Positions 29,585 through 38,074 of a stretch of DNA of 64,000 bases are shown in pieces (the first letter of the stretch is position 1; the number at the start of each line of letters is the position of its first letter). Made by a program: the position numbers and the translations under genes. Under the pieces are notes generated by a model, which was not told the DNA's origin, made no database searches, and worked only from the letters and a program-made list of their open reading frames with translations. Source of the stretch: Nocardia brasiliensis NBRC 14402. GTDB lineage: Bacteria > Actinomycetota > Actinomycetes > Mycobacteriales > Mycobacteriaceae. The DNA lies in the NCBI RefSeq assembly GCF_000308475.2, contig NZ_BAFT02000020.1, positions 30,117-94,116 on the forward strand, in the 5' to 3' direction.

Positions 29585-30735
29585 GCCGACGATTCTGCCG
29601 GTCGGGGCGCGGGCAGCGGCACCGACACCGCGAGCCGGTAGCCGCCGTTCGCCGTCGGTCCCGCGGTCACCGTGCCGCCCAGGACGCGGGCCCGCTCGGC
29701 CAAGCCGAGCAAACCGTGCCCGCCGCCGGTGGACGCGCGGCCGAACAGCTCGTCGTTGTCCACCGTCAACTCGACCGCGCGCGGCTGCTCGTGCACCCGG
29801 ACCGTGATGGCGCACCGGCTCGCGTCGGCGTGCCGCAGCACATTGGTCACCGCCTCGCGCACCACCCACCCCAGCAACGTGTCCACCCGTTCATCCCACA
29901 CCCGGTCGGGAATGCGCACGGTGAGCCCGTCGCGCAGCAGGGCGAGGCTCTGTTTGGCGCGCGCCACCTCGTCGGCGAGGGTGGTGGCCCGGTAGCCGCG
30001 CACCGCCTCCTGGACCTCGAGCATGGTCTGCCGGCCCACCTGCTGCACCTCCGCCGAGGCCGCCGCGGCGGCGTCCGGATCGATATGCGCGAGCCGTTGC
30101 GCCAGTTCGGCTTTCACCAGCATGGTGGCCAGGCTGTTGCCGAGTAGATCGTGCAGATCCCGCGCGATCCGCAACCGTTCGTCGCCGACCGCGGCCGCGG
30201 CCATCGCCTGCCGGGTCGCCCGCGATTGCACGATCTCCAGCAGCAGCCGGCCACGCAGCACCGCGATCATGCCCGCGCCGAACACCACCAGCGCCGCCCC
30301 GCCCTGGCCGAGGACCGCCCAGGTGAGGCTGCCGACCGCGAGCACGCCCAGCACCGAACCGAACACCAGTGGCAGCAGATTGACGCAGGCGACGGCGGTG
30401 AGCATCAACGCGACCACCCAGGACGTGCCGAACGCGGCGGTACCCGCACCCGCCACGGCGGCCATCGCCGCGAGCAGCCCCACCCGGAAACCCATCGGGC
30501 GCCCCGCCATATCCGACTGACTCCAGACGAACAGCGCGCCGAAGCCGGCGACCGCACCACCGGAGGCCGCCAACCGGCCCACCGGCCACGTGCTCGCCTC
30601 CCACAGCGGCAACGCGAGCGCGATCAGCAGCACATACATGCCGCCGGGCCCGGTGTCGCCCACGCCGACACCCAGGTTCCAGATCCGGCGACGTACCTGG
30701 ACGACCACTGCTTTCGCGCGATCAATCGGGCGCAT
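29581..30735 (-). CDS. Membrane sensor histidine kinase (HisKA_3 type)
   Basis: 384 residues. About six hydrophobic segments lie between residues 33 and 160. The dimerisation/phosphoacceptor motif is RIARDLHDLLGN with His195. The HATPase domain has a WVVREAVTNVLRHADASRC N-box, a TVDND acidic motif and a GGGHGLLGLAERARVLGG glycine-rich loop. There is no large extracellular loop, as in intramembrane-sensing kinases that detect lipid or cell-envelope stress. Read with the NarL-type regulator. The promoter side faces the small membrane peptide gene, suggesting joint control. Confidence 0.92.
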   Translation of the reverse strand: MRPIDRAKAVVVQVRRRIWNLGVGVGDTGPGGMYVLLIALALPLWEASTWPVGRLAASGGAVAGFGALFVWSQSDMAGRPMGFRVGLLAAMAAVAGAGTAAFGTSWVVALMLTAVACVNLLPLVFGSVLGVLAVGSLTWAVLGQGGAALVVFGAGMIAVLRGRLLLEIVQSRATRQAMAAAAVGDERLRIARDLHDLLGNSLATMLVKAELAQRLAHIDPDAAAAASAEVQQVGRQTMLEVQEAVRGYRATTLADEVARAKQSLALLRDGLTVRIPDRVWDERVDTLLGWVVREAVTNVLRHADASRCAITVRVHEQPRAVELTVDNDELFGRASTGGGHGLLGLAERARVLGGTVTAGPTANGGYRLAVSVPLPAPRPAESSA

Positions 30736-30788
30736 ACCGCGAATCTACCGGCCGCGTTCGCCCGCGCGCGGGACCGATAGCGCCGATA

Positions 30789-30854
30789 GGAGAAAACTCC
30801 GACCCGATTGCGGACCTTCCTCCGTTGTCGAGCACCGCTCGCGCCGCCGATACT
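30789..30854 (+). promoter_or_regulatory. Promoter with a GGAG-N4-CTCC element before the 34-residue peptide
   Basis: GGAGAAAACTCC (30789-30800) is a 4-bp-arm palindrome. Thirty-six bases after its start comes TTGTCG (30825-30830), an 18-bp spacer and GATACT (30849-30854), a good sigma-70-like promoter ending 39 bases before the peptide start. The same 12-mer with one change occurs at 59300. It lies in the gap shared with the divergent kinase gene. Confidence 0.5.
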
Positions 30855-30893
30855 TTCCGGAGTCGATCATGTTGTCCAGCAGGAGGTACGGAT

Positions 30894-30998
30894 ATGAGCG
30901 GGCCGATGCAGGGGCTGATTCTGGCCATTATTCTGATCACCTTGTTCATCATTTCCCAGATCATTCAGCGGCGGCGGAAGCAGAACCGCAAGGACTGA
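30894..30998 (+). CDS. 34-residue single-span membrane peptide
   Basis: ATG at 30894 with a strong GGAGG seven bases upstream; stop TGA at 30996. The product is a short polar start (MSGPMQG), a very hydrophobic helix rich in Ile and Leu (LILAIILITLFIISQII), and a basic tail (QRRRKQNRKD). This is the pattern of small inner-membrane regulatory peptides with a cytosolic C-terminus. It has its own promoter-like sequence and diverges from the histidine kinase. It may tune that kinase or a transporter; that is inference. Confidence 0.7.
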   Translation: MSGPMQGLILAIILITLFIISQIIQRRRKQNRKD

Positions 30999-31005
30999 TC
31001 CGGCG

Positions 31006-32331
31006 TCAGCGGACCCGGTGGACCGGGCGGGCGGCGAATTCCCGGATGACGGTGACCATATAGTCGATCATCTCGTCGGTGAGCCCGGGATAGACGCCGA
31101 CCCAGAAGGTGCGCTCGGTGACGATGTCGCTGTTGGTCAGGCGGTCCGCGATGCGATGCGGTGCGTGCCGATAAGCGGGCTGGCGCAACAGGTTTCCGGC
31201 GAACAGGAATCTGGTGTGGATGTTGCGGGCGAGCAGGTGGTCCACGATCGCGCGCCGGTCGAACGGCGCGTCCTCGGCCACCGTCAGCACGAAACCGAAC
31301 CAGCTCGGCTCGCTGCCCGGCGTCGCGTGCGGCAGCAGCAACCAGGGGACACCGGCGAGCCCGTCGCGCAACCGGGTCCAATTACGCCGCCGCGCCGCCA
31401 CGAATTCCGGCAATTTACGCAATTGGCTCAGGCCGAGACCCGCCTGGATATCGGTGGTCTTCAAGTTGTAGCCGATATGGGAGAACACATATTTGTGGTC
31501 GTAACCCGAAGGCAGCGCGCCGAAATCCTGGTCGAACCGTTTGCGGCACCGGTTGTCCTCCCCCGGCTCGCACCAGCAGTCCCGGCCCCAATCCCGCATT
31601 GATTCGACGAGTTTGGCCAGCACCAGGCTGTCGGTGAGCACACAGCCGCCCTCGCCCATGGTGAGATGGTGCGCGGGATAGAAGCTGACCGTCGCGAAAT
31701 CACCGAATGTCCCGGTGGTCTGGCCCTGATAGGTGGACAGCACCGCGTCGCAATTGTCCTCGATCAGGAAGAGTTCGTGCTCGGCGGCCAGTTCGGCGAT
31801 CTCCGCGACCGGGAACGGATTACCGAGCGTGTGCGCCATCATGATCGCCTTGGTGCGCGGGCCGATCGCGGCGCGCACCCGGTCCACCGTCGTGTTGTAG
31901 GTGCCCAGTTCGATATCGATGAACACCGGCACCATGCCGTGCTGCAGGATCGGGTTCACGGTGGTCGGGAAGCTGGCCGCCACGGTGATCACCTCGTCGC
32001 CGGGTTTGAGCGCGCGCTCCTCCAGTTCCGGGGTGGTCAGCGTCGCGAGGGCGAGCAGGTTCGCCGACGACCCCGAGTTGGTCAGGTGCGCACGGCGCAC
32101 GCCGATGGCCTTCGCGAACAACCGCTCGAAACGCAGCGCGGTCGCCCCGGACGCGATGCGCAACTCCAGCGCCTGCTCGACCAGTGCGACCCGATCGTCG
32201 GCGTCCAGCACCGCCCCCGAACTGAAGATGGGGGTCACGCCCGGCTCGAAAGCCGGCGGCCTGCGCCGGTGATGCAGTGCGCGCACCAGTTCCAGGACAT
32301 CGTCATCCGCCGGTATCGGCTCACTAGGCAC
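31006..32331 (-). CDS. NDP-4-keto-6-deoxyhexose 3-dehydratase (E1 / ColD-SpnQ type)
   Basis: 441 residues, GTG start. The DegT/DnrJ fold has SFYPAHHLTMGEGG in place of the aminotransferase Lys motif: His (221/222) replaces the PLP-binding lysine, the hallmark of PMP-dependent C3 deoxygenases. Four cysteines are spaced C194-X57-C252-X1-C254-X7-C262, the [2Fe-2S] pattern described for CDP-glucose E1. It removes the C3 hydroxyl and so gives 3,6- or, after the 2,3-dehydratase, 2,3,6-deoxy sugars. It needs a reductase partner not seen in the window. Four bases downstream of the reductase at 32335, so cotranscribed. Confidence 0.93.
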   Translation of the reverse strand: MPSEPIPADDDVLELVRALHHRRRPPAFEPGVTPIFSSGAVLDADDRVALVEQALELRIASGATALRFERLFAKAIGVRRAHLTNSGSSANLLALATLTTPELEERALKPGDEVITVAASFPTTVNPILQHGMVPVFIDIELGTYNTTVDRVRAAIGPRTKAIMMAHTLGNPFPVAEIAELAAEHELFLIEDNCDAVLSTYQGQTTGTFGDFATVSFYPAHHLTMGEGGCVLTDSLVLAKLVESMRDWGRDCWCEPGEDNRCRKRFDQDFGALPSGYDHKYVFSHIGYNLKTTDIQAGLGLSQLRKLPEFVAARRRNWTRLRDGLAGVPWLLLPHATPGSEPSWFGFVLTVAEDAPFDRRAIVDHLLARNIHTRFLFAGNLLRQPAYRHAPHRIADRLTNSDIVTERTFWVGVYPGLTDEMIDYMVTVIREFAARPVHRVR

Positions 32332-32334
32332 AGC

Positions 32335-33243
32335 TCATGTGTTACTCGCACCGGTTCGAGCCTCACTGGTGTAGCGCCAGAGCGCCCGCAGCGCATCGTC
32401 GAGACCGAAGCGCGGCGCCCAGCCCAGCCACCGCCGGGCCTGCTCGATCGAGATCGGCGGCGCGCCGGCCGCCGTGCGCGGCGAGCCACCGCCACCGGTA
32501 GCCACCACCTGGACGGCCACACCGCTGATTTCGATCAACCGGCGCACCGCGAACTCGACCGGCACCGCATCGCCCGAGGCGATATTGACCACCTCGACGC
32601 CCGGCACCTCGGCCGGCACGGTCGCGGCCGCGAGCACCGCCGCGCCGAGATCGCGCAGATCCAGCACGTCGACCGTGCCACGCAGCGCGGGCAGTTCGAG
32701 CACATGCGGCGCGGCCGGATCCAGGGGCGGCGTGGCCAGCCCATGCGCCACCGAGCCGAGCAGACCGGCCCGCGGTGCCCGTGGGCCGACCACCGTCGAG
32801 CAGCGCAACACGACACCGGAACCCGGCCAGCGCCGCATGGCTTGGGTAGCGGCAAGTTTGGTTCGGCCGTAAGCGGTTTCCGGATGCTCCGGCGTCGACT
32901 CGTGCACCGGGCCCGGATGCCCTGGGCCGTATTCGTACACCGACCCCAGCTGCACGACCCGGGCAGGCCGAGCCAGCAGGCTTACCGCCTCGAGCAGCCG
33001 TTGCACCAGCACGGTATTGGCGGCCGCCATCTGCTCGTCGGTCACCTGCCACAGCGCACCGGCGGCGTTGACAACGACGTCGGCGCCGGACAGCAGCTCG
33101 GTCAGCGCCGCGATCGGTTGAGTCGACACATCGAATTCGGTGCGTCCGAACGGCACCACCCGGAACTCGTGCGCGGCGAGAAACGCACCGACGCCCCGGC
33201 CGAGATACCCCGTACCGCCGACCACCACTGCCGTTCGCGTCAC
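32335..33243 (-). CDS. NDP-hexose 4-ketoreductase-like extended SDR
   Basis: 302 residues. NAD(P) motif VVVGGTGYLGRGV, YGRTK active site, VQLGSVYEYG, RCSTVVGPR, and a C-terminal YTSEARTG tail. It lacks the 4,6-dehydratase TDEVYG signature. It is first in the two-gene operon with the 3-dehydratase, and it resembles the SDR at 28034, so the two probably act on C4 of different intermediates or with different stereochemistry. The promoter is shared divergently with the DUF1772/methyltransferase operon and contains GATCG-type repeats. Confidence 0.85.
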   Translation of the reverse strand: MTRTAVVVGGTGYLGRGVGAFLAAHEFRVVPFGRTEFDVSTQPIAALTELLSGADVVVNAAGALWQVTDEQMAAANTVLVQRLLEAVSLLARPARVVQLGSVYEYGPGHPGPVHESTPEHPETAYGRTKLAATQAMRRWPGSGVVLRCSTVVGPRAPRAGLLGSVAHGLATPPLDPAAPHVLELPALRGTVDVLDLRDLGAAVLAAATVPAEVPGVEVVNIASGDAVPVEFAVRRLIEISGVAVQVVATGGGGSPRTAAGAPPISIEQARRWLGWAPRFGLDDALRALWRYTSEARTGASNT

Positions 33244-33267
33244 CGCCGCCTCCGCTCCTGCTGTGCG

Positions 33268-33326
33268 GTGATCGTGGCCGTCCGCGATCGAGAACGATCG
33301 GAGCGCGAATCCAGTGGCGCTCGAGA
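33268..33326. promoter_or_regulatory. GATCG/TCGAG repeats in the divergent 33.2-33.4 kb promoter
   Basis: GTGATCGTGG (33268-33277), GATCGAGA (33286-33293), GATCGGAG (33296-33303) and TCGAGA (33321-33326) crowd the 120-bp gap. The first 10-mer is identical to 54262-54271 in the polyketide promoter. A common activator for both operons is the simplest reading. Confidence 0.5.
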
Positions 33327-33363
33327 CATCCCTGTCATGGTGTGGTCTGCGAAAGGAGAAACC

Positions 33364-33819
33364 GTGGTCAGGGTTGTGGCGACTGTCGTGGTGGTGCTCG
33401 GCAACGGAGTGCTGGCCGGGGTGCTCGTGGCGGTGGCGATCGGGTTGGTCCCGATGTTCGCCGCGTTACCGGCGCCGGATTACGTGCGGGTGCACACGCT
33501 CGCCGGACGATATTTCGACCGGATCATGCCGCCGATGGTGGTGTGCAGCATCGCCGCGGACATCCTGCTCGCCGTCGACACCGATTCGGCCGCGGCCAGG
33601 CCGCTGTTCGCCGGCGCCGCGCTGACCCAGCTGGGCGTCTCACTCGTCTCGCAGTTCGGCAACGTGCCGCTGAACCACCGGACCCGCGCCACCGACCCGG
33701 CCGCCATCCCGCCCGGGTGGGACGATCCGCGGGCACGCTGGCGCACTCTGCATCTGCTGCGCACCGTGCTCGCCCTCGTGGCCCTGCTCGCCAACGCGAT
33801 CGCGGTGGCCGTGCGATGA
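33364..33819 (+). CDS. DUF1772 membrane protein (anthrone-oxygenase-like)
   Basis: 151 residues from a GTG with AAAGGAG upstream. Four hydrophobic stretches are visible (VVATVVVVLGNGVLAGVLVAV, MPPMVVCSIAADILLAV, PLFAGAALTQLGVSLVS, LLRTVLALVALLANAIAVAV), with conserved NVPLNHR before a Trp-rich loop (WDDPRARWRTLH), the pattern of DUF1772. A fungal member, HypC of aflatoxin synthesis, is an anthrone oxidase, so quinone formation is plausible here. It overlaps the methyltransferase start (ATGA). A second DUF1772 protein is in the PKS operon. Confidence 0.75.
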   Translation: MVRVVATVVVVLGNGVLAGVLVAVAIGLVPMFAALPAPDYVRVHTLAGRYFDRIMPPMVVCSIAADILLAVDTDSAAARPLFAGAALTQLGVSLVSQFGNVPLNHRTRATDPAAIPPGWDDPRARWRTLHLLRTVLALVALLANAIAVAVR

Positions 33820-34841
33820 GCCTGCCCGAACTGCGCGACGCCGCCGCCATCAAACAACTCGCCAACGCCTTCTGCCACGCCAAACTGCTGCTCACCGCGC
33901 ACGAGGTCGGCGTGTTCGACTGGCTGGCCACCAACGGGCCCGCCGACGCGGACCGGATCGCGGCGGGCACCGCGCTGCACCCGCGCGGCGTCGGCGACCT
34001 GCTCCGAGGCCTGACCCTGCTCGGCTTACTGGTGGAAGACCCTGCGGGATACCGGAATTCGCCGCTCGTCGCGCGCACCCTGGTGCCCGGCACACCCGAG
34101 TACCTCGGCGGCTTCCTGCGCCGTGCCGACCACATGCTGTATCCGACTTGGGGATCGCTCGACGCCGCGCTGCGCACCGGACAGCCCCAGGCCGCCGGTG
34201 CCGGACCGGACGCTTTCCTGCGCATGCTCGACGATCCGAAACAGCGGGCCCAATACCTGCGCATGATGGATTCGGCGTCGACGCCGGTCGCGCATCGGCT
34301 CGCCGAGGTGGTGGACTGGTCGCGGTACCGGACGGTCGCCGATATCGGTGGCTGCCGCGGCAACCTCGCGGGCATCCTGCTCGCGCAGCACCCCCATTTG
34401 CGGGCAACGGTTTTCGACCTCGCGCCGATGGGTCCGGAACTCGACGCCCACCTGTCCGCGCAGGGCGTCGCCGACCGCGCGAGCTTCGTCGCCGGTGACT
34501 TCTTCGCCGATCCGCTGCCGGCAGCCGACGTGCTGATTCTCGGTCACGTGCTGCACAACTGGTCGAGTGCCGAGCGAGCGAAGCTGGTCGACAAGGCTTT
34601 TCAGGCCGTGCGGCCGGGCGGCGCGTTGCTCGTCTACGACGCCATGTACACCGGCGAGCCCGCCGATCTGGCGCGGGTGCTGGTGAGCCTCAACATGCTG
34701 CTGGTCACCGAGGGCGGCTCCGAGTATCCGGTCGCCGAGGCCGTCGGCTGGCTCACCGCCGCAGGGTGCACCAGCCACACCGCGGTGCCGCTCGGTGGCG
34801 CGGACACACTGGTGATCGGACACAAGGAGACCGAGCGATGA
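33816..34841 (+). CDS. SAM-dependent O-methyltransferase family protein
   Basis: 341 residues. N-terminal dimerisation/winged-helix domain (AIKQLANAFCHAKLLLTAHEVGVFDWLATNG, LLRGLTLLGLLVEDPAGYRNS) and a C-terminal Rossmann-like SAM domain (VADIGGCRGNLAGILL, ATVFDLAPMGPELDAHL, VAGDFFADPLP, LILGHVLHNWSSAER). This is the architecture of polyketide O-methyltransferases such as TcmN-C, DnrK and RdmB. The glycine loop is altered (GGCRGN instead of GGGxG), so SAM binding may be weaker or the role non-methylating, as known for RdmB. Sugar or aglycone substrate is not decided. Coupled at both ends by ATGA overlaps. Confidence 0.85.
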   Translation: MSLPELRDAAAIKQLANAFCHAKLLLTAHEVGVFDWLATNGPADADRIAAGTALHPRGVGDLLRGLTLLGLLVEDPAGYRNSPLVARTLVPGTPEYLGGFLRRADHMLYPTWGSLDAALRTGQPQAAGAGPDAFLRMLDDPKQRAQYLRMMDSASTPVAHRLAEVVDWSRYRTVADIGGCRGNLAGILLAQHPHLRATVFDLAPMGPELDAHLSAQGVADRASFVAGDFFADPLPAADVLILGHVLHNWSSAERAKLVDKAFQAVRPGGALLVYDAMYTGEPADLARVLVSLNMLLVTEGGSEYPVAEAVGWLTAAGCTSHTAVPLGGADTLVIGHKETER

Positions 34842-35617
34842 TCGAAAACGGCGGCGGGCCGCTACTGAACCGGCGCACAGCGTTGCGGCTCTTCGCTGCT
34901 GCGGGGCTCGCCACCGCGGTCGCCCGCACACCCGCCCGGGCGGCCCCCGAATCGTTCATCGATATCTCGCTGAATCTCCGGGACATCGGCGGCTATTCGG
35001 GTGCCGACGGCAGACGCATCGTCACCGGCGCGGTATACCGCTCCGCCGCACTGTCCCAGGTGACCGATCAGCAGTTCGCGGTGTTGACCGAGCTGCGGCC
35101 GCATTCGGTCGCCGATCTGCGCTCCACCCAGTCCCGCGCCATCCACGGCCCCGACCGGCTGCCACCCGGCGCCGTCCCGATTCTCGCGCCCGTCGGCGAT
35201 CCCGATCCGGCACCGTTGAAGAACAAACTCGCCCAACCGGATTCGGACACCCTCGCGGAGTTCCGGAGCTACGTGACCTCCGCATCCAACCGGGCCGCCT
35301 TCGGCCGGGTGCTGAACACGCTGTCGGCCAGCGGCCGGTCCGGCTATCTCTACCATTGCAATTCCGGCACCTACGTCACAGGTTGGACCACCGCCACCCT
35401 CATGACCCTGCTCGGTGTCCCCCGCCCCGCCGTCGACAGCGAATTCCTGCTGTCCAACGAAGCATACGGCGCGATCGTCGCGCGCACCGAATACCTCGAC
35501 GCCGCCTTCGACCAAATCCGCGTCTCCTACCAGAGTTTCGACAACTACGTCACCGACGGACTGGGCGTGACCGGACCCGCGGTAGCCCGCCTGCGTGACG
35601 TGCTACTAGTCCGCTGA
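34838..35617 (+). CDS. Tat-exported phosphatase-fold protein with a degenerate P-loop
   Basis: 259 residues, ATG overlapping the methyltransferase stop. A twin-arginine-like signal (NRRTALRLFAAAGLATAVART) precedes a Y_phosphatase3-type domain: LNLRDIGGYSGADGRRIVTGAVYRSAAL, then VADLRS. The P-loop reads YHCNSGTYVTGWTTA where active family members have HCxxGKDRTGW. Cys174 is kept, but the Arg six residues later is Val180 and the Lys/Asp are Thr/Tyr. Phosphotransfer chemistry is therefore doubtful. It may be a pseudoenzyme or have changed function. Third gene of the operon with DUF1772 and the methyltransferase; overlaps a convergent gene by 12 bases. Confidence 0.82.
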   Translation: MIENGGGPLLNRRTALRLFAAAGLATAVARTPARAAPESFIDISLNLRDIGGYSGADGRRIVTGAVYRSAALSQVTDQQFAVLTELRPHSVADLRSTQSRAIHGPDRLPPGAVPILAPVGDPDPAPLKNKLAQPDSDTLAEFRSYVTSASNRAAFGRVLNTLSASGRSGYLYHCNSGTYVTGWTTATLMTLLGVPRPAVDSEFLLSNEAYGAIVARTEYLDAAFDQIRVSYQSFDNYVTDGLGVTGPAVARLRDVLLVR

Positions 35618-36082
35618 CGCCCTCTGGACCCGTCGGCCAGCCGCCGCCCGCACGCGGCGCGTCCGTCCCCGGTCAGCGAGCAGCGCACGAACAGGCGGGC
35701 AAGCGGTGATCTCGGCGGCTTTGCGCTGAAACCAGTCCGAAGCGTCGAGGATCTCCGCTGTGGTCCACGCCTGCCCGGTACTGATCGCCCGCAGTAGGGT
35801 CCATTCACGAAGACGCCGGGCGGCGAAAGCACGGCCATCGATGACCTGAGCGACGCGTGCGACCCAGCTCGGAAAGGTTTCGTCGGTGAGCAACTGCGCG
35901 GCCCTGCGGTCGATGTGGTGGACGATCGCAGCCTCCGCCATAATGGTATCCGGATCTTCGAGAACCACACCCAGCGTAGCCATCTCGGTCTGTGTGGACG
36001 TTTCTGCCAGCTCGTTCAGGTAGCGGACGTATCGGAGGTGCTCCGCCGGTTCTGGCTCCTCTGCCGCCACTGGACCGTTCAC
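35606..36082 (-). CDS. Hypothetical protein
   Basis: 158 residues from a GTG at 36082. Mostly helical (EHLRYVRYLNELAETSTQTEMATLGVVLEDPDTIMAEAAIVHHIDRRAAQLL), with a Trp-containing middle part and a basic tail (RGRTRRVRAAAGRRVQRAS). The start overlaps the stop of the preceding small gene (GTGA), so the two form a unit. No family was recognised. It starts the unrelated block between the two halves of the cluster. Confidence 0.55.
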   Translation of the reverse strand: MNGPVAAEEPEPAEHLRYVRYLNELAETSTQTEMATLGVVLEDPDTIMAEAAIVHHIDRRAAQLLTDETFPSWVARVAQVIDGRAFAARRLREWTLLRAISTGQAWTTAEILDASDWFQRKAAEITACPPVRALLADRGRTRRVRAAAGRRVQRASAD

Positions 36083-36309
36083 ACCGGCCCTCCGCGGAGT
36101 CGCGCACCAACTACCGGCCGCGCTCGAAGTCGCGAAGTGATTCTAGTAAAGATCGATTCGTTTGACTGCACAGCGATCCAGTTCCCCGTGTGACATCTGA
36201 ACTCCAGCAATACCACGTCCCCGCCGAACCTCACCATCACTTTTCGGACTTTGCCAGCATGCTCCATCTCCGCGGTGATGCGGGGTGGAAGTGTGCTCGG
36301 GTTTGCCAC
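36079..36309 (-). CDS. Small hypothetical protein
   Basis: 76 residues, ATG at 36309. The central part looks like a beta-hairpin domain (VRKVMVRFGGDVVLLEFRCHTGNWIAVQSNESIF), with a basic C-terminal tail. It is supported mainly by the four-base overlap with the next gene (36079-36082). Base composition is lower in GC than the neighbouring cluster genes. Function unknown; partner of the 158-residue protein. Confidence 0.5.
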   Translation of the reverse strand: MANPSTLPPRITAEMEHAGKVRKVMVRFGGDVVLLEFRCHTGNWIAVQSNESIFTRITSRLRARPVVGARLRGGPV

Positions 36310-36360
36310 GGGCCGTCTGCGCGAGTTCGGCGGTACAGGAGGCGAATTCGGGCAGCGTTT

Positions 36361-37875
36361 CTACACCGCCGCCGGGAGTGGCGTGGTGGGGGCAGGTAGG
36401 AGTGGGCGCTCTCGGCGGGACAGCCAGGCGCGGTGGTCGCGGCGTTGTCGGGTGTCGCGGTCGTGGATGTGGGACAGGGCGTGGGCGAGGAGTTCGCCGG
36501 GGTGGTGGCGGTGGTTGACGCGTGGGGTGCGGGTCGGGTCGATGTGGGCCGGGGCGATCCAGGCGGTGCGGCCGGGGTGTGCCGAATTACTTTCCAGAAC
36601 AACGGTTTTCCAGCCGTTGGGGCCGTCGTTGACCATGGCGTGGCAGCGGTCGCAGGCGAGCGTCAGGTTTTCGATATCGGTCGCGCCGCCTTTGGCGTAT
36701 TCGGTGACGTGGTGGATCGCGCACAGCGCGGCGGGCGCGTCACAGCCGGGGCGGGAGCAGCCGCGTACGGACGCGATCAGGGCCATCCGTTGTGCCGGAG
36801 TGGCAAGACGTTTCGCGCGGCCCACGTGCAGCGGCATTCCCTTGTGATCGAACACCATCAGGAATGGTTGCGCTTGTTCGGCCAGCGCGAGCGCCTCCGA
36901 AATCGGGACGATACCGCCCGTGGCCGTGGTCGCCACTCCGGCGGCTTTTTCGACGTCGTCGACGCTCATGGTCAGGATCGCCGCGACGGGCAGACCGCGG
37001 TGCGAGCCGAGCGCGTCGACTCGCACGCCGGGGCTGAGCAGGGCGAGCAGACCGTCGTGGGTGCGTTGCGCGGCGGTTCTGGTGTCCCGCGCCGCGGCGG
37101 CGACCATCGCGTTCCGGTCGACGTATTCGCAGTCACCGAACGGGCTTTCGGGATCTTCGGGGTTGTTCATGCCGGGCCGGGCACACTTGGCCAGGGCGGC
37201 GTCGAGGAGTCCGCGCAGGGTCGGCGTGATCTCACCGTGGATGGTGGACATGCCGTCTGGGCGCTGCGAACCTATGGTGATGCCGCGCATACGCCGGCGG
37301 TCGCGGTCGGCAGTGAGGTTTCCGTCGGGGTCGAGGTGCGCGAGAATCGCTTCACCCACTGCGGGGATATCGTCGGGGGAACCGGTGCGTGCGAAATCCG
37401 CCAGAATCTTTTCTGCCGCTTCCCGTTCCGTGCCTGTGGCCCCATACGGGATACGCTTCATCACGGCTGCGATGCGCGTGGCGTGCTCGCAAGAAATCTC
37501 GCCGTCGGATTGCGCTGCCGCAGTATGGAACAGTTGCGGGTCATACGAACCGCCATTGAGATCGTGCCAAGTGCCGAGGCTACGTGCCGCGGCGTAACGG
37601 CGTGCAGCCTCTCGACTGGACAGCCGTAGGGTCTGCATCAAGAATCGCTTCGTATCTCCCGCACCGACATTCGCGGGTATCGACCGCTCGGTAGTCTCGA
37701 CAATAACCCGATGTTGCACCGCCGCAAGCTTACGCGTCACACATTCGAGACCACTCAGCAAATCAGTAATCTCGTTGTCACTCAACGCAGTAAAACGCAT
37801 GCCGAGCAAATCGGAGACGGCATCCAGCAGCGGCTGCACCACCCGTGTCGCCGGAACTTCCCCCTCCGATTTCAT
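36361..37875 (-). CDS. DUF222 / HNH endonuclease (13E12-type)
   Basis: 504 residues. The N-terminal DUF222 helical region (LSGLECVTRKLAAVQHRVIVE, REAARRYAAARSLGTWH) is followed by the 'DGMSTIHGEI' and 'QRTHDGLLALL' elements common in actinobacterial 13E12-repeat proteins. The C-terminal HNH nuclease has CSRPGCDAP, CAIHHVTEYAKGG, NLTLACDRCHAMVNDG, with the HH...N...H metal and catalytic residues and four zinc-type cysteines. These genes are multicopy in Nocardia, Rhodococcus and mycobacteria and behave like selfish or mobile-associated sequences. No terminal repeats were found. Its presence here may mark an insertion between cluster halves. Confidence 0.9.
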   Translation of the reverse strand: MKSEGEVPATRVVQPLLDAVSDLLGMRFTALSDNEITDLLSGLECVTRKLAAVQHRVIVETTERSIPANVGAGDTKRFLMQTLRLSSREAARRYAAARSLGTWHDLNGGSYDPQLFHTAAAQSDGEISCEHATRIAAVMKRIPYGATGTEREAAEKILADFARTGSPDDIPAVGEAILAHLDPDGNLTADRDRRRMRGITIGSQRPDGMSTIHGEITPTLRGLLDAALAKCARPGMNNPEDPESPFGDCEYVDRNAMVAAAARDTRTAAQRTHDGLLALLSPGVRVDALGSHRGLPVAAILTMSVDDVEKAAGVATTATGGIVPISEALALAEQAQPFLMVFDHKGMPLHVGRAKRLATPAQRMALIASVRGCSRPGCDAPAALCAIHHVTEYAKGGATDIENLTLACDRCHAMVNDGPNGWKTVVLESNSAHPGRTAWIAPAHIDPTRTPRVNHRHHPGELLAHALSHIHDRDTRQRRDHRAWLSRRERPLLPAPTTPLPAAV

Positions 37876-38074
37876 AACCGAATTCTACCCCATCCCACCC
37901 GACCCCTCATCCCAAATCTCTGCCAAATCCGCCCACCTCCAGAACATCCTCACACACGTATTCTTCAGCGCCACAACAAATACCGACGAAGTAACTCAGC
38001 ACCTTCCATCGAGCCCGGCTCACCGGCCCCGGCTCACCACCAGAGCCGTCCCCCAACTCAGTAACATGCACCGC

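Noticed and set aside
31006..32331. Considered as a sugar aminotransferase
   Set aside because: The PLP lysine is replaced by His and four Fe-S cysteines are present, so it is a 3-dehydratase.
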